The notes: generated by a model not told the origin, from the letters alone. 39,097 bases of DNA from Gammaproteobacteria bacterium (GCA_021772955.1 JAJFKZ010000176.1:1-39097); one strand, 5' to 3'. Positions 1 through 7,009 are shown, counted from the stretch's first letter. Numbers and translations are program-made.

Positions 1-141
1 AGGACTGAATCCACTCTCTTTCCATGATCGTAGACTGTGATTTGATTCTGTCCAAGCCAGAATCTTACCAGCTTTTGCAAGTGGTTTTAAGAGTCTGATA
101 GCCTCATCTCTTTGTTCTTCTACAGACATTACTTGGTCATG
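1..141. repeat. terminal direct repeat, left copy
   Basis: Bases 1-141 are identical to 38957-39097. The repeat lies inside a coding region that reads without interruption when the ends are joined, so it marks a circular assembly rather than two real gene copies. An overlap of exactly 141 bases is what a de Bruijn assembler with k=141 leaves on a circular contig, so the length need not be biological. Confidence 0.95.
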
Positions 142-369
142 TATTGTTCCCAAGATACGACTTGCAGTCCCAGAAGTGACATTTTCAACAGTGTCTCCAA
201 GCATCATGGCATAAGTTCCCTTAGTCTTGAGGACGTATTGTAAAAAAGCCTTTGCCTTGTCCTCAAGGTAATTCCTGTGTCCTATGTGGAGACAGGAAAT
301 TGGTATCACCCTGGCACAGTTACTTCTGTCAACTTCCAGTTCTCTTCTAATTACCTTAATCTTTTCCAT
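1..369 (-). CDS. metallophosphoesterase, N-terminal part (gene continues across the contig ends)
   Basis: Joining the ends gives one 255-residue protein starting at the ATG at 367-369 and ending at the TAG at 38558-38560. The start is supported by GGAGGACTG directly before the ATG, inside the end of the upstream MazG-like gene (14-base overlap). This segment holds the first calcineurin-like motif as SCLHIGH (residues 25-31) and the second as MLGDTVEN (56-63). In the usual DxH motif the first metal ligand is Asp; here Cys26 stands there. The later motifs are in the segment at the other end of the window. Such enzymes hydrolyse phosphomonoesters or diesters with two metal ions; the substrate is not evident. 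The length is normal for a single-domain phage phosphoesterase. Confidence 0.85.
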   Translation of the reverse strand, partial: MEKIKVIRRELEVDRSNCARVIPISCLHIGHRNYLEDKAKAFLQYVLKTKGTYAMMLGDTVENVTSGTASRILGTIHDQVMSVEEQRDEAIRLLKPLAKAGKILAWTESNHSLRSWKESGFSP

Positions 370-658
370 CAGTCCTCCATTCAGGATTGTAAGCGGGTAA
401 GGTGCTTTCCCCTTCTACGGCGATTCTTATTGCCATTGATGCAACCTGGATGGCTTCACCATAAACATCTTGGTCACAAACACCTTTTTCTTTTTCACAT
501 TGCATTTGCAGTAGTGCTTGTGCCAGCTCCCCCACCTCTTCGGTGAGAGCTGCTAGTAAGTGCTTATTTGTAGGGAACTTTTCTCTAGCCTTTATTAACT
601 CGTTCTCAATGTCGTACATGGCTGTAAAATCCCGTATAAATTTAGGTGGTTTTGGCAT
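356..658 (-). CDS. MazG-like nucleotide pyrophosphohydrolase
   Basis: A 100-residue all-alpha protein. The segment LTEEVGELAQALL (about residues 38-50), followed by a helix carrying EAIQVASMAI (about 68-77), fits the EExxE...ExxD metal-binding pattern of MazG-like dNTP pyrophosphatases, with the last acidic position less clear. Phage members are thought to adjust nucleotide or alarmone pools. The start has GGGGGT eight bases upstream and overlaps the preceding gene by 17 bases. The end overlaps the start of the phosphoesterase gene, so the two are probably co-translated. Confidence 0.7.
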   Translation of the reverse strand: MPKPPKFIRDFTAMYDIENELIKAREKFPTNKHLLAALTEEVGELAQALLQMQCEKEKGVCDQDVYGEAIQVASMAIRIAVEGESTLPAYNPEWRTDGKD

Positions 659-989
659 TTTTCTTAACCCCCACTTTTTTAAGTCTTATCGGTGAAGAGT
701 TTACGCACTCTAACCTCAGTTTTAGCCCCTTTAACATGAGGCCAACTACGTCTTTTACAAGTACTCTTGTAGGAACCCAGCCTCTTTTAGTATAGACATT
801 TATTTCACTTCCTCTTGACAAATCATCCAGGGTACCTTTGTGGACAGAAGTTATGTACTCGTTTGTATTAATCTTGCTTTCTGCTTTTTGCATCCTTCTT
901 TCTAAACTCTTAATACTTATTGTACACTTAATGTAGGCGTACAAAATAGCAAAAGCACCCAAACATCCTGCAACGTAGTACTCAACCAT
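642..989 (-). CDS. membrane-anchored hypothetical protein
   Basis: 115 residues of unrecognised family. Residues 2-24 form a hydrophobic segment rich in Ala, Ile and Tyr (one likely membrane helix). A basic, probably coiled-coil stretch follows (about 27-42), then a mixed beta-rich cytoplasmic part ending in many lysines. The start ATG has GGAGG six bases upstream and overlaps the stop of the zinc-knuckle gene by 8 bases. It sits in the replication operon; no function can be assigned. Confidence 0.6.
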   Translation of the reverse strand: MVEYYVAGCLGAFAILYAYIKCTISIKSLERRMQKAESKINTNEYITSVHKGTLDDLSRGSEINVYTKRGWVPTRVLVKDVVGLMLKGLKLRLECVNSSPIRLKKVGVKKNAKTT

Positions 990-1179
990 CCTTTACCTCC
1001 TTCGGTACATCCAAAGATTTGATGACACCTTCCTCACTGTCCCTAAGTGGGCCAATGGCACTGCACTTAAAATTCTTGCAAATCCAGTAGTAAGAAACTC
1101 TCCTCTTCAGACCTCGTTTCCTAAGCCTGAGAAAACTCTCACACCAAGGGCATTTCAGTCTCACTTTCTTTTTCTTCAT
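982..1179 (-). CDS. small zinc-ribbon protein
   Basis: 65 residues, strongly basic at the N-terminus. Cysteines fall as CPWC (residues 10-13) and C33...C39, a four-Cys zinc-ribbon arrangement. The start is the ATG preceded by GGGGA. It is one of many small Cys-knuckle proteins in this arm. Nucleic-acid or protein binding is the usual role of such domains, but nothing more specific is visible. Confidence 0.6.
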   Translation of the reverse strand: MKKKKVRLKCPWCESFLRLRKRGLKRRVSYYWICKNFKCSAIGPLRDSEEGVIKSLDVPKEVKDG

Positions 1180-1240
1180 TTTGCCATTTCCCCTTATCGT
1201 ATTTGTAAGTAGCTTTGAAGTAAGCCTTGAGACCCTCCTA
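1139..1240 (-). other. protein-like extension after the amber stop of the Cas4-like gene
   Basis: Reading on in the same frame after the TAG at 1238-1240 gives 32 more codons before TGA at 1139-1141. The translation looks like genuine protein (for example KAYFKATYKYDKGKW). It fills the 58-base gap before the next gene and overlaps that gene's first codons. No start codon lies at a sensible distance from an SD in this frame. It may be read through at low level, be a relic of a longer C-terminus, or be chance. Confidence 0.25.
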
Positions 1241-2008
1241 TTTAGCCATAAAACCCTTCTTTGTTTTACGGCCTAGGTTCTCAATTGGGTATTGGCCTTC
1301 TGGTTTACAATCATAATAGTGGGGACAAAGACTTAAAACTTCTTCTTTCTTGTCACCACGTTTGATGCTTCCCGTAGTACGCTTAAATCCACACTTAAAG
1401 TCCCAACAAAAAGGCAGACTAGAAGGGTCATTCGTTTTCTTTGCCATTTCCAGGTTATTACGCGTGTCTGTTAAAAGCTGTCTCTGCTCTTCTCGGTCTT
1501 CTTCAGTTGTTTCCACCTTCCAAGCCCGTATTTCCAGGGTGGATGGAGTTTTTCCACTCCAAGTCCTACCAGCGGTAAAATATACCACAATTATGTGACC
1601 AAAATCTTTGTCTGCCATAGCAAGGTAAGAAAGAAACTGCTCAACATACGTATCATTTGGTTCTTTAGGTACACTCCACTTCCGACTAGTTTTGATCTCA
1701 CTGAAGTACGCCCCCACCATATCAACAGTGCCCACAATGTCCTTACCAAGACTCACAGGTTGTTCCGCTAGTTCCTCACCCATTATCTTCTGGAATAGCT
1801 CATGAAAAGCTATTCCAGGAATGAAGAACCCAACCTGCGTATCAGTAATAGGGGGTTGACCATTAACATGATTCCAGTAAGCTTCCATTGGATTAAGGAG
1901 GCTGCTTACATGGTACAAACCATCGTCACCTCTTTTGGTTGATTCAATGTAGTCAGCTATCATCTTTTTTAAGTCTTTGCCGAATTCTTCATCCTGGGTT
2001 ATTTTCAT
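1238..2008 (-). CDS. Cas4/RecB-like PD-(D/E)XK nuclease
   Basis: 256 residues with the RecB-family order of motifs: His69 in FHELF, Asp96 in GTVDM, Glu104-x-Lys106 in SEIKTS, and Gln124 with Tyr128 in EQFLSYLA. Cysteines 201, 206, 228 and 234 form a C-terminal cluster, as in Cas4/AddB-type enzymes that bind an iron-sulfur cluster. There is no CRISPR locus here, so this is a phage recombination or DNA-processing exonuclease, probably making single-stranded ends or degrading DNA during replication. The gene follows the small basic Gly-rich protein gene with a one-base gap. Confidence 0.75.
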   Translation of the reverse strand: MKITQDEEFGKDLKKMIADYIESTKRGDDGLYHVSSLLNPMEAYWNHVNGQPPITDTQVGFFIPGIAFHELFQKIMGEELAEQPVSLGKDIVGTVDMVGAYFSEIKTSRKWSVPKEPNDTYVEQFLSYLAMADKDFGHIIVVYFTAGRTWSGKTPSTLEIRAWKVETTEEDREEQRQLLTDTRNNLEMAKKTNDPSSLPFCWDFKCGFKRTTGSIKRGDKKEEVLSLCPHYYDCKPEGQYPIENLGRKTKKGFMAK

Positions 2009-2009
2009 A

Positions 2010-2300
2010 CTACTCTCCTTCTTTTAACCACAATCTAATCGTTCCATCCTCATTCTCAGTAATTCCCAAGAGGTCATTTGGTTGTGCGCTAGTCAGCACT
2101 TCAATTGCCTCTTCCTTGAGAAAGACCGTGTAGCTTTTCCCAGATTTACTTGGGAAGAAATTTGTTGCAAAGATAAACCCGTTGTTGTCGTCCTTGCCCT
2201 TGCTCTTTGCTTGGGCTTGTCCTCTACCCCCACGACCACTGTTACTACGGCCACCATCAACATTAGTACTTCCGTAACTCTTTTTACGCGTAAATGCCAT
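2010..2300 (-). CDS. Gly/Arg/Lys-rich hypothetical protein with a small folded C-terminus
   Basis: 96 residues. The first 38 are low-complexity and basic (Gly, Ser, Arg, Lys, Gln), a tail type often used to bind nucleic acid. Residues 40-96 look folded (alternating beta strands, acidic end). The start ATG follows AAGGAG, with the preceding stop TAA directly adjacent. Its position next to the nuclease and among replication genes suggests a DNA- or RNA-binding accessory factor, but this is inference from composition and place only. Confidence 0.6.
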   Translation of the reverse strand: MAFTRKKSYGSTNVDGGRSNSGRGGRGQAQAKSKGKDDNNGFIFATNFFPSKSGKSYTVFLKEEAIEVLTSAQPNDLLGITENEDGTIRLWLKEGE

Positions 2301-2510
2301 TTAACGTTCTCCTTTTTTCCTAAGTTCTTCACCTATGAATTGCATGAGGTGGAGATTTGATGTCATTGAGTTTAAAATACCTGTTAAAACCTGGGATAAA
2401 TTCCCCTTCCATCTGTGTTGTTTCACCAGAAGGAGAGCTAATGTCAACTCTCCATTACTATTTATTACTCTGTCCACTAATTCAATCTGTTTGGGATTTT
2501 CCATCTTCAT
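2301..2510 (-). CDS. small hypothetical protein
   Basis: 69 residues, predicted mostly helical, unrecognised. The start ATG has GGAGG seven bases upstream, inside the end of the OB-fold-like gene, which it overlaps by 29 bases. Its stop abuts the next start (TAAATG). Translational coupling with both neighbours is likely. Confidence 0.6.
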   Translation of the reverse strand: MKMENPKQIELVDRVINSNGELTLALLLVKQHRWKGNLSQVLTGILNSMTSNLHLMQFIGEELRKKGER

Positions 2511-2913
2511 GCCAGACCCTCCGAATTAGTGTTATAACAATATACTTTTCGGCTAGATACCCAGCAAATCTTCCTTCTTCATGGTATGTTCCTACTACAT
2601 CATGCTGATTGCCAAAAAACCCATATACAGGAAATGTAGAAAACACTTTGATATTTCCTGTTTCGTCACCCATAACTAGGTCTAGATAATCACTGCCTCT
2701 AGTACCCTTCTTCTTCTCGCCTCCTCTGCCCCATAAGGTAAGGCCCACTTTCTTGCCATCAAGTTCTGGCCCTAGACCTCTCACCTCAACTAATTCAAAG
2801 ACTTCGGCACTTGCTGAACTTGCTGCTATTGCATTACAAGCAGCGTTAAAAACTATTGCTAAAGCCACCAACAATACCCATCTAAAACCAATTTTCATTG
2901 CTTTTGATAACAC
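2482..2913 (-). CDS. secreted OB-fold-like protein with N-terminal signal peptide
   Basis: 143 residues if started at the GTG at 2911-2913, which has GGAGG five bases upstream. The in-frame ATG at 2925 lies almost at the predicted transcription start, so it is less likely. Residues 1-37 form a typical signal peptide: Lys/Arg, then a long Ala/Val/Leu core, then a small-residue cleavage site ending in SASA. The mature part looks like an OB-fold, with a GDETGNIKVFS strand-turn as in nucleic-acid-binding OB domains and earlier WGRGGEKKKG. A periplasmic destination is unusual for such a fold. It is the first gene behind a strong promoter at 2935-2963. A surface or exclusion role is possible but unproven. 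Confidence 0.65.
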   Translation of the reverse strand: MLSKAMKIGFRWVLLVALAIVFNAACNAIAASSASAEVFELVEVRGLGPELDGKKVGLTLWGRGGEKKKGTRGSDYLDLVMGDETGNIKVFSTFPVYGFFGNQHDVVGTYHEEGRFAGYLAEKYIVITLIRRVWHEDGKSQTD

Positions 2914-2934
2914 ATCCACCTCCATACTTTTCCA

Positions 2935-2963
2935 AGTATAACCCTTTTTAAGGGCTTTGTCAA
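2935..2963 (-). promoter_or_regulatory. sigma70-type promoter with dyad in the spacer
   Basis: On the minus strand TTGACA (2958-2963), 17 bases, TATACT (2935-2940). The spacer carries the inverted repeat CCCTTAAAAAGGG. It lies immediately upstream of the secreted OB-fold-like gene, giving a leader of roughly 15 bases that contains the SD. A second imperfect palindrome (AAGAACT...AGTTCTT) lies just upstream at about 2962-2983. Confidence 0.8.
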
Positions 2964-2984
2964 GAACTTTTTAAAGAGTTCTTG

Positions 2985-4169
2985 CTATGCTAAACCCCAA
3001 TGCTCAACCACTTCAAAATCTGCGTACATGGGTACGTCAATGTCAATGCCCAACACAGATTTTATGAGAGGATTGAGATTACTACCAACACCCTCCACCA
3101 CAGCTAGGGCATCATCAACGGCATCTTTTTCAACGTCTAACAAGAAACTGTCATGTCCTTCCTGAACAAGTAGTGCCGGAACTTTCTCTTTTCTTAACTT
3201 GTCAATTACCTCCATCAAGTACACCTGTAAGACATCATGTCCTAAACTTTGCAACCGCCAATTAAAAGCCTCCCTCTCAATGGCATTGCTTATAGTCTCG
3301 TCAAAGACTCTTATCCTGCCACTGGCACTCACTATTCTTTTAGTACGGTGTAGCTGTTTAGTTAAGTTGTCTTTCCATCTATTAACATCGGGAAAAAGGT
3401 TTTTAACCTTCCAGAATAGCTTTTCATCCTCCTCTTCAATCATAGTGTAAAACTTCTTCTTACCACAACCGTAAACTCCGGCATAATTCAGGGTCTTGCC
3501 TTTTTTCCTATCAGCCTTTTCCATGCCATCTTTGAAGCCAAATGCTCTCTTAGCAGAATCGATGTGAATATCCGCACCATCTCTGAAAAGTTTACCAAGT
3601 CTTCTACACCTACTCTCAAATGCTGCAAGTCTGTACTCAAGGGTGGCAAGATCTGTAGAGATTATCTTACCGTCCTTGTACCTGGATTTAAACCAGTGAC
3701 GGCATTCAGGTGGAACATTCTGCGTATTTGGGCTGGTAGAACTGAGTCTACCCGTGTCTGTAGCCTCTACACCGTAACTTGAGTGTATGAGACTGTCCTT
3801 GTCCAGGTGTTTTCTATAGCCCTGAACATTTGTCCCAAGTACCTTTTGAGTCTTTCTAAGACTTAGGATGGATTCAATAATTGGGTGCTTGTCCTTGTTC
3901 TCTTCCAGTATATCCGCTGAAGTAGCCTTTACGTTAATACCCTCAGACCTGAGAAAATCAAGTAGTTGCTTAGGGCTGGCGGGATTAAACCCTTCAGGAG
4001 CAAACTTCTGTATTTGCTCTGTGGAGCAACGCGCCTTTACGGTTTGCTCCCTTTCTGTCTCAAGCATGGCCGGAATATCACAATAAAAACCGTTACGTTC
4101 CATCTCAACCACATACCTGAAATAATCCTGGGCCATATCAAGTACACCACTACTTTGCCTCAAAGTCAT
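2985..4169 (-). CDS. family A DNA polymerase, polymerase domain only
   Basis: 394 residues from the ATG that overlaps the previous stop (ATGA at 4166-4169); an upstream in-frame GTG at 4178 is a weaker alternative. Motifs of the PolA palm and fingers are clear: DTGRLSS near 138-144, motif A with Asp173 (STDLATLEYR), motif B RKKGKTLNYAGVYG (221-234) with Tyr229 at the E. coli Phe762 position, ERE...NWRLQ (298-307), and motif C EGHDS with Asp340. The protein starts just before the thumb and has no 3'-5' exonuclease domain; that domain is a separate gene at 5653-6708. It is the likely replicative polymerase. Confidence 0.92.
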   Translation of the reverse strand: MTLRQSSGVLDMAQDYFRYVVEMERNGFYCDIPAMLETEREQTVKARCSTEQIQKFAPEGFNPASPKQLLDFLRSEGINVKATSADILEENKDKHPIIESILSLRKTQKVLGTNVQGYRKHLDKDSLIHSSYGVEATDTGRLSSTSPNTQNVPPECRHWFKSRYKDGKIISTDLATLEYRLAAFESRCRRLGKLFRDGADIHIDSAKRAFGFKDGMEKADRKKGKTLNYAGVYGCGKKKFYTMIEEEDEKLFWKVKNLFPDVNRWKDNLTKQLHRTKRIVSASGRIRVFDETISNAIEREAFNWRLQSLGHDVLQVYLMEVIDKLRKEKVPALLVQEGHDSFLLDVEKDAVDDALAVVEGVGSNLNPLIKSVLGIDIDVPMYADFEVVEHWGLA

Positions 4170-4561
4170 ACAAGCCACACAATTTCATCCACAAAACGAT
4201 TAAAGTTTTCTACGTCAATCCAGTTCATTAAAAGAGGACAAAACGCCCTGGGTTTATCCAGCTCTACTTTAGTATGCTTCTTTAAAGACGAAAATGTTTC
4301 TCTTACCATCGTCCTGAAACTAACACTAGGGCTGGTGCGTCTTAGCTCCAACAAGCTGAGTTGGCCAGAAACACTAAGGTTCACCCTTGAGTGTTGTACA
4401 ACAGTTCTGGCACTAAAATGAACAGTGCCTGAAGTGGAATGCCGTACCACACAAGCCTTTACTTTTGCTTTTGCACCGTAAACAGAGCAGATAAACTCCT
4501 TAAATTCTATAACGGCACTTTCCAAACATACGTCAGATTCTCTGCTGCGTATTCTTGGCAT
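4166..4561 (-). CDS. hypothetical protein between the two polymerase genes
   Basis: 131 residues, unrecognised. It has a Ser/Val/Arg-rich central beta-like region and a helical end with several Trp and Phe. The start ATG follows GGGAGGGTAGAGA, the SD coming from the end of the 57-residue gene. Its stop overlaps the polymerase start in ATGA, so it is translationally coupled to the polymerase and may be a polymerase accessory factor; that is inference from coupling only. Confidence 0.55.
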   Translation of the reverse strand: MPRIRSRESDVCLESAVIEFKEFICSVYGAKAKVKACVVRHSTSGTVHFSARTVVQHSRVNLSVSGQLSLLELRRTSPSVSFRTMVRETFSSLKKHTKVELDKPRAFCPLLMNWIDVENFNRFVDEIVWLV

Positions 4562-4564
4562 TCT

Positions 4565-4738
4565 CTACCCTCCCTCCCGCTTTTTTAGCTCCATCCAATA
4601 AGGTTCGTCGAACTCTGTTGGATCTGTGCCTATATACCAATGACCATTTTCATCATACCCTCCAAAGATTACTAGGCTTTGGTCTACTCCGTCCATGTCA
4701 TAAGGACTTTCTAAGTCACTTTTTTTCCAGCTATTCAT
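4565..4738 (-). CDS. small acidic/aromatic hypothetical protein
   Basis: 57 residues, start ATG at 4736-4738 with TAGGAGG seven bases upstream, stop TAG at 4565-4567. Trp and Tyr are frequent and the middle reads YDENGHWYIGTDP, which resembles small phage proteins with a compact beta fold. Its last codons encode the SD of the following gene. It fills what would otherwise be a 186-base gap, which supports it as real. Confidence 0.6.
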   Translation of the reverse strand: MNSWKKSDLESPYDMDGVDQSLVIFGGYDENGHWYIGTDPTEFDEPYWMELKKREGG

Positions 4739-4747
4739 CCTATCCTC

Positions 4748-5272
4748 CTAATACTTTTTAGCATTTACATATTCCACCAAACCCCGAAGAAGGTAGGGCT
4801 TGTACTCATGCTCCATTGCTATTAAGAGGTTTTTCCCCTCGCCTAGAACGTCTTCCCCCGTCTTGCCACCATCTTTATTGTGGCAATGGCCATGTATGTT
4901 TAGATAACCGTCCGGTACTTGTTGAGGTTTATGCGAAAGTAAAATCTTCTTACCATAAATGTTTAGACAGATGCTCTCAACGGCAGTGTCCCACCCCTTG
5001 TCTCTGTACCATGCCATACTCTTTTTGTCATGATTTCCCAGGATCAACCACCTGCTGCTACAAGGTGCTGCAAGGAGCAAGAGCCTGTGTGCCTCGGACT
5101 CAATCTTGCTATTAAGAACCACATCCCCTAAACAAATGAAAATATCCTCGGGCTTAACGTTCAGAGAAATATTGTACAGAATTTTTTCTTGGTAGTCCTC
5201 CGGCCTGTCACAAAGCTCCACCATCCTATCCACATGACCAAAATGCGTGTCTGTTACTATCCAGTAATTCAT
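4748..5272 (-). CDS. metallophosphoesterase (calcineurin-like)
   Basis: 174 residues from the ATG at 5270-5272, which is preceded by AAGGAG at 8 bases; the GTG at 5281 is too close to that SD. It carries the full set of metal ligands: Asp8-x-His10 (VTDTHFGH), Asp50 (LGDVV), Asn80-His81 (LGNHDKK), His114 (SHKP), and His127-x-His129 (HGHCH). This is the compact YfcE-like class of phosphodiesterase often seen in phages. It is the second phosphoesterase of the genome and is unrelated in detail to the one spanning the contig ends. The substrate is unknown. Confidence 0.88.
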   Translation of the reverse strand: MNYWIVTDTHFGHVDRMVELCDRPEDYQEKILYNISLNVKPEDIFICLGDVVLNSKIESEAHRLLLLAAPCSSRWLILGNHDKKSMAWYRDKGWDTAVESICLNIYGKKILLSHKPQQVPDGYLNIHGHCHNKDGGKTGEDVLGEGKNLLIAMEHEYKPYLLRGLVEYVNAKKY

Positions 5273-5277
5273 GGCCT

Positions 5278-5358
5278 TCACTCCTTAACAATGCCCATAA
5301 GTATGAGAAAGACTACTGCCAGAGATATGATAATAACAGTCCCCACATCAGCCCACAT
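5278..5358 (-). CDS. 26-residue membrane micropeptide
   Basis: Start ATG at 5356-5358 overlaps the upstream stop as TAATG, with GGGGAAGG upstream. Residues 6-23 are an uninterrupted hydrophobic helix, and the end is Lys-Glu. The gene overlaps the SD region of the phosphoesterase gene and fills the gap between two genes, which argues for real translation. A second peptide of the same size and character occurs at 13223-13303. Confidence 0.6.
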   Translation of the reverse strand: MWADVGTVIIISLAVVFLILMGIVKE

Positions 5359-5666
5359 TAAACCTTCCCCAATTCTTTTTCTATGAGTTTTCTCAATTTT
5401 TTAAGTTGTCGTCGTCTTTCCGACAGCTCCTCACTAAGTTCTCGAAGATCTTTAACGTCACGAAGTCCTGCTTCCATGCGATTTGCCATAGATTGGACTT
5501 CCTCAATCAAGCCCTGTAAAGCAGCATAGTTTCTAGTGTTATGGCATTCCCTCATTTCACTAAGAACGTCACACATGACTCTATTGTTGTAGAAATGTCC
5601 ACCACTTTTTTCGTAGCCGATACTCTCTTCCAGCTTTTTCCTTAACTTTGATTTACTTTTCGGCAT
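5358..5666 (-). CDS. coiled-coil hypothetical protein
   Basis: 102 residues, strongly charged. A helical region from about 45 to the end shows leucine-heptad spacing (LRELSEELSERR and so on), predicting a coiled coil. The start ATG follows AGGAG and overlaps the exonuclease gene by 14 bases. No family recognised. Confidence 0.6.
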   Translation of the reverse strand: MPKSKSKLRKKLEESIGYEKSGGHFYNNRVMCDVLSEMRECHNTRNYAALQGLIEEVQSMANRMEAGLRDVKDLRELSEELSERRRQLKKLRKLIEKELGKV

Positions 5667-6708
5667 TTTTCACTCCTGTCTTATAAAGATCTTTAGTTAT
5701 TAAAACATCGAAGCTACAATACTCACCCAGGATATTAATATCCATTTCGTGACAATTAGTTCCTTGATCCCAAAGTGTGTGAGCCTCTGCTTCATACCCT
5801 GGAAGTCCAAAACTTTCTTTTGCCAGCCATTTGAGGCCATTAGTTCCTTTCCTTATTAGGGTATCACATCTACTTTCTACACATGTATCATAGAAAGTAG
5901 CTTCTGGATTTAACATGTTAAAATACTGCAAAAAGTGCAAGTCATACTTTATGTTATGACCTACTATCTCACCTTTGTATCTTTCAAAATAAAACTGAAC
6001 CTGCTCCATCATACTATCAGCAGTTTCATGTTCAATAGGAAATATGTATACTGTGTCGTCTAGGTCTGTAGCCAGACCTACACAGGCAATTGCGCTGCCA
6101 AGCCAGGGCAATTCTAAACCAGTGCATTCAAGGTCTACATACCAACGAGGTTGTTGAAGAAGTTTGTCCCACTCTGAAGGATGAAAAGGGTAGTTAACCA
6201 GTTTCCAATCAATCTCCGGCATTGCTGCAAGTGCTGATTCCCTCATAACCTTTTCGTGGTGTCTTTGTCTACTTGTTATTTCGCTGTCATTCAAGTCATA
6301 GGTGCAATAAACTCTATGACCCCTATACATTCTGACTTTTCCAAGCAATCCAGAACCGACATTAGCTCCAAAAATAGCCTTTACTGCGTCTGTTCCTCTA
6401 CAAAGCACTGGCATGTTTGGAAACATGTCCAGAACAGGATTCACCACTTCTTCCCTGCAATTCTTCAAGGTTTTAGCATTTGTAACACCATTGATACAAG
6501 ACACAGGAGGAACCCAAACAGTATTCCTGTGATTGTCTGACTTTTCCAAACCCACAGGACTGACAACTATCAGCTTGGCAGTGTCTTCACACATATCCGC
6601 GCCTAAATGTCGTAGGATATCCACGCCCCTAAAACCTAGACCCTCATACTTGCAGTCCAGGTTTGGACAGGCTTCACATCCCAATGGTGGTTTGATTTTT
6701 TTAGGCAC
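5653..6708 (-). CDS. UDG-like domain fused to DNA polymerase 3'-5' exonuclease domain
   Basis: 351 residues from a GTG start. Residues about 8-140 have Cys11, Cys14, Cys19 and Cys40 and an overall layout like iron-sulfur uracil-DNA glycosylases (families 4/5), but I cannot confirm catalytic residues. Residues about 188-345 are a DEDDy exonuclease: ExoI Asp192-x-Glu194 (YVDLECTG), ExoII Asn252...Asp256 (GHNIKYDL), ExoIII Tyr330-x3-Asp334 (YCSFD). In T7-like polymerases this domain precedes the polymerase domain in one chain; here it is a separate protein, with five genes between it and the polymerase. It presumably supplies proofreading. Confidence 0.82.
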   Translation of the reverse strand: MPKKIKPPLGCEACPNLDCKYEGLGFRGVDILRHLGADMCEDTAKLIVVSPVGLEKSDNHRNTVWVPPVSCINGVTNAKTLKNCREEVVNPVLDMFPNMPVLCRGTDAVKAIFGANVGSGLLGKVRMYRGHRVYCTYDLNDSEITSRQRHHEKVMRESALAAMPEIDWKLVNYPFHPSEWDKLLQQPRWYVDLECTGLELPWLGSAIACVGLATDLDDTVYIFPIEHETADSMMEQVQFYFERYKGEIVGHNIKYDLHFLQYFNMLNPEATFYDTCVESRCDTLIRKGTNGLKWLAKESFGLPGYEAEAHTLWDQGTNCHEMDINILGEYCSFDVLITKDLYKTGVKNAEK

Positions 6709-7009
6709 TGATTTCTCTTGCCTCGGCGACTACTTTCCTAGCAGCCATGGTCTCTTCCTGCGCTGCCTTGTCCATGCCATAACTTTGCTCTGCGATACCA
6801 TCAATAATAAATCCATCCAGAGCGTCACTGCCACCACTACTTACAAGGCCAATGATGTTAGTTGCTATTTCCTCTTTGGAAGGAGCATCTTCAGGTACTT
6901 CAAGTCCAGATCGAGCTGCAATCACGGCACCCATAATACACTGCACTAATCGGTCAAACTTTAGGCACTGCATAAAAGCGCGTCTTTGTTTTCTACCTGA
7001 AATATACAT
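6701..7009 (-). CDS. hypothetical protein
   Basis: 102 residues, mainly helical, with a basic N-terminus and an Ala/Glu-rich C-terminal helix. No recognised family. The start ATG overlaps the previous stop (TAATG) and has GGAGG upstream. The end overlaps the GTG start of the exonuclease gene by 8 bases, so it is tightly coupled to it. Confidence 0.55.
   Translation of the reverse strand: MYISGRKQRRAFMQCLKFDRLVQCIMGAVIAARSGLEVPEDAPSKEEIATNIIGLVSSGGSDALDGFIIDGIAEQSYGMDKAAQEETMAARKVVAEAREISA

Noticed and set aside
1238-2008. Cas4 homologue taken as evidence of a CRISPR-Cas system
   Set aside because: No array or other cas genes; phage Cas4-like nucleases are common without CRISPR.
2093-2332. 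79-codon minus-strand frame overlapping the Gly-rich gene
   Set aside because: The alternative frame (2010-2300) has the SD and proper coupling; this one is Val/Thr low-complexity shadow.
3966-4421. 151-codon plus-strand frame over the polymerase gene
   Set aside because: Antisense to a strongly supported gene, no SD, no protein-like pattern.
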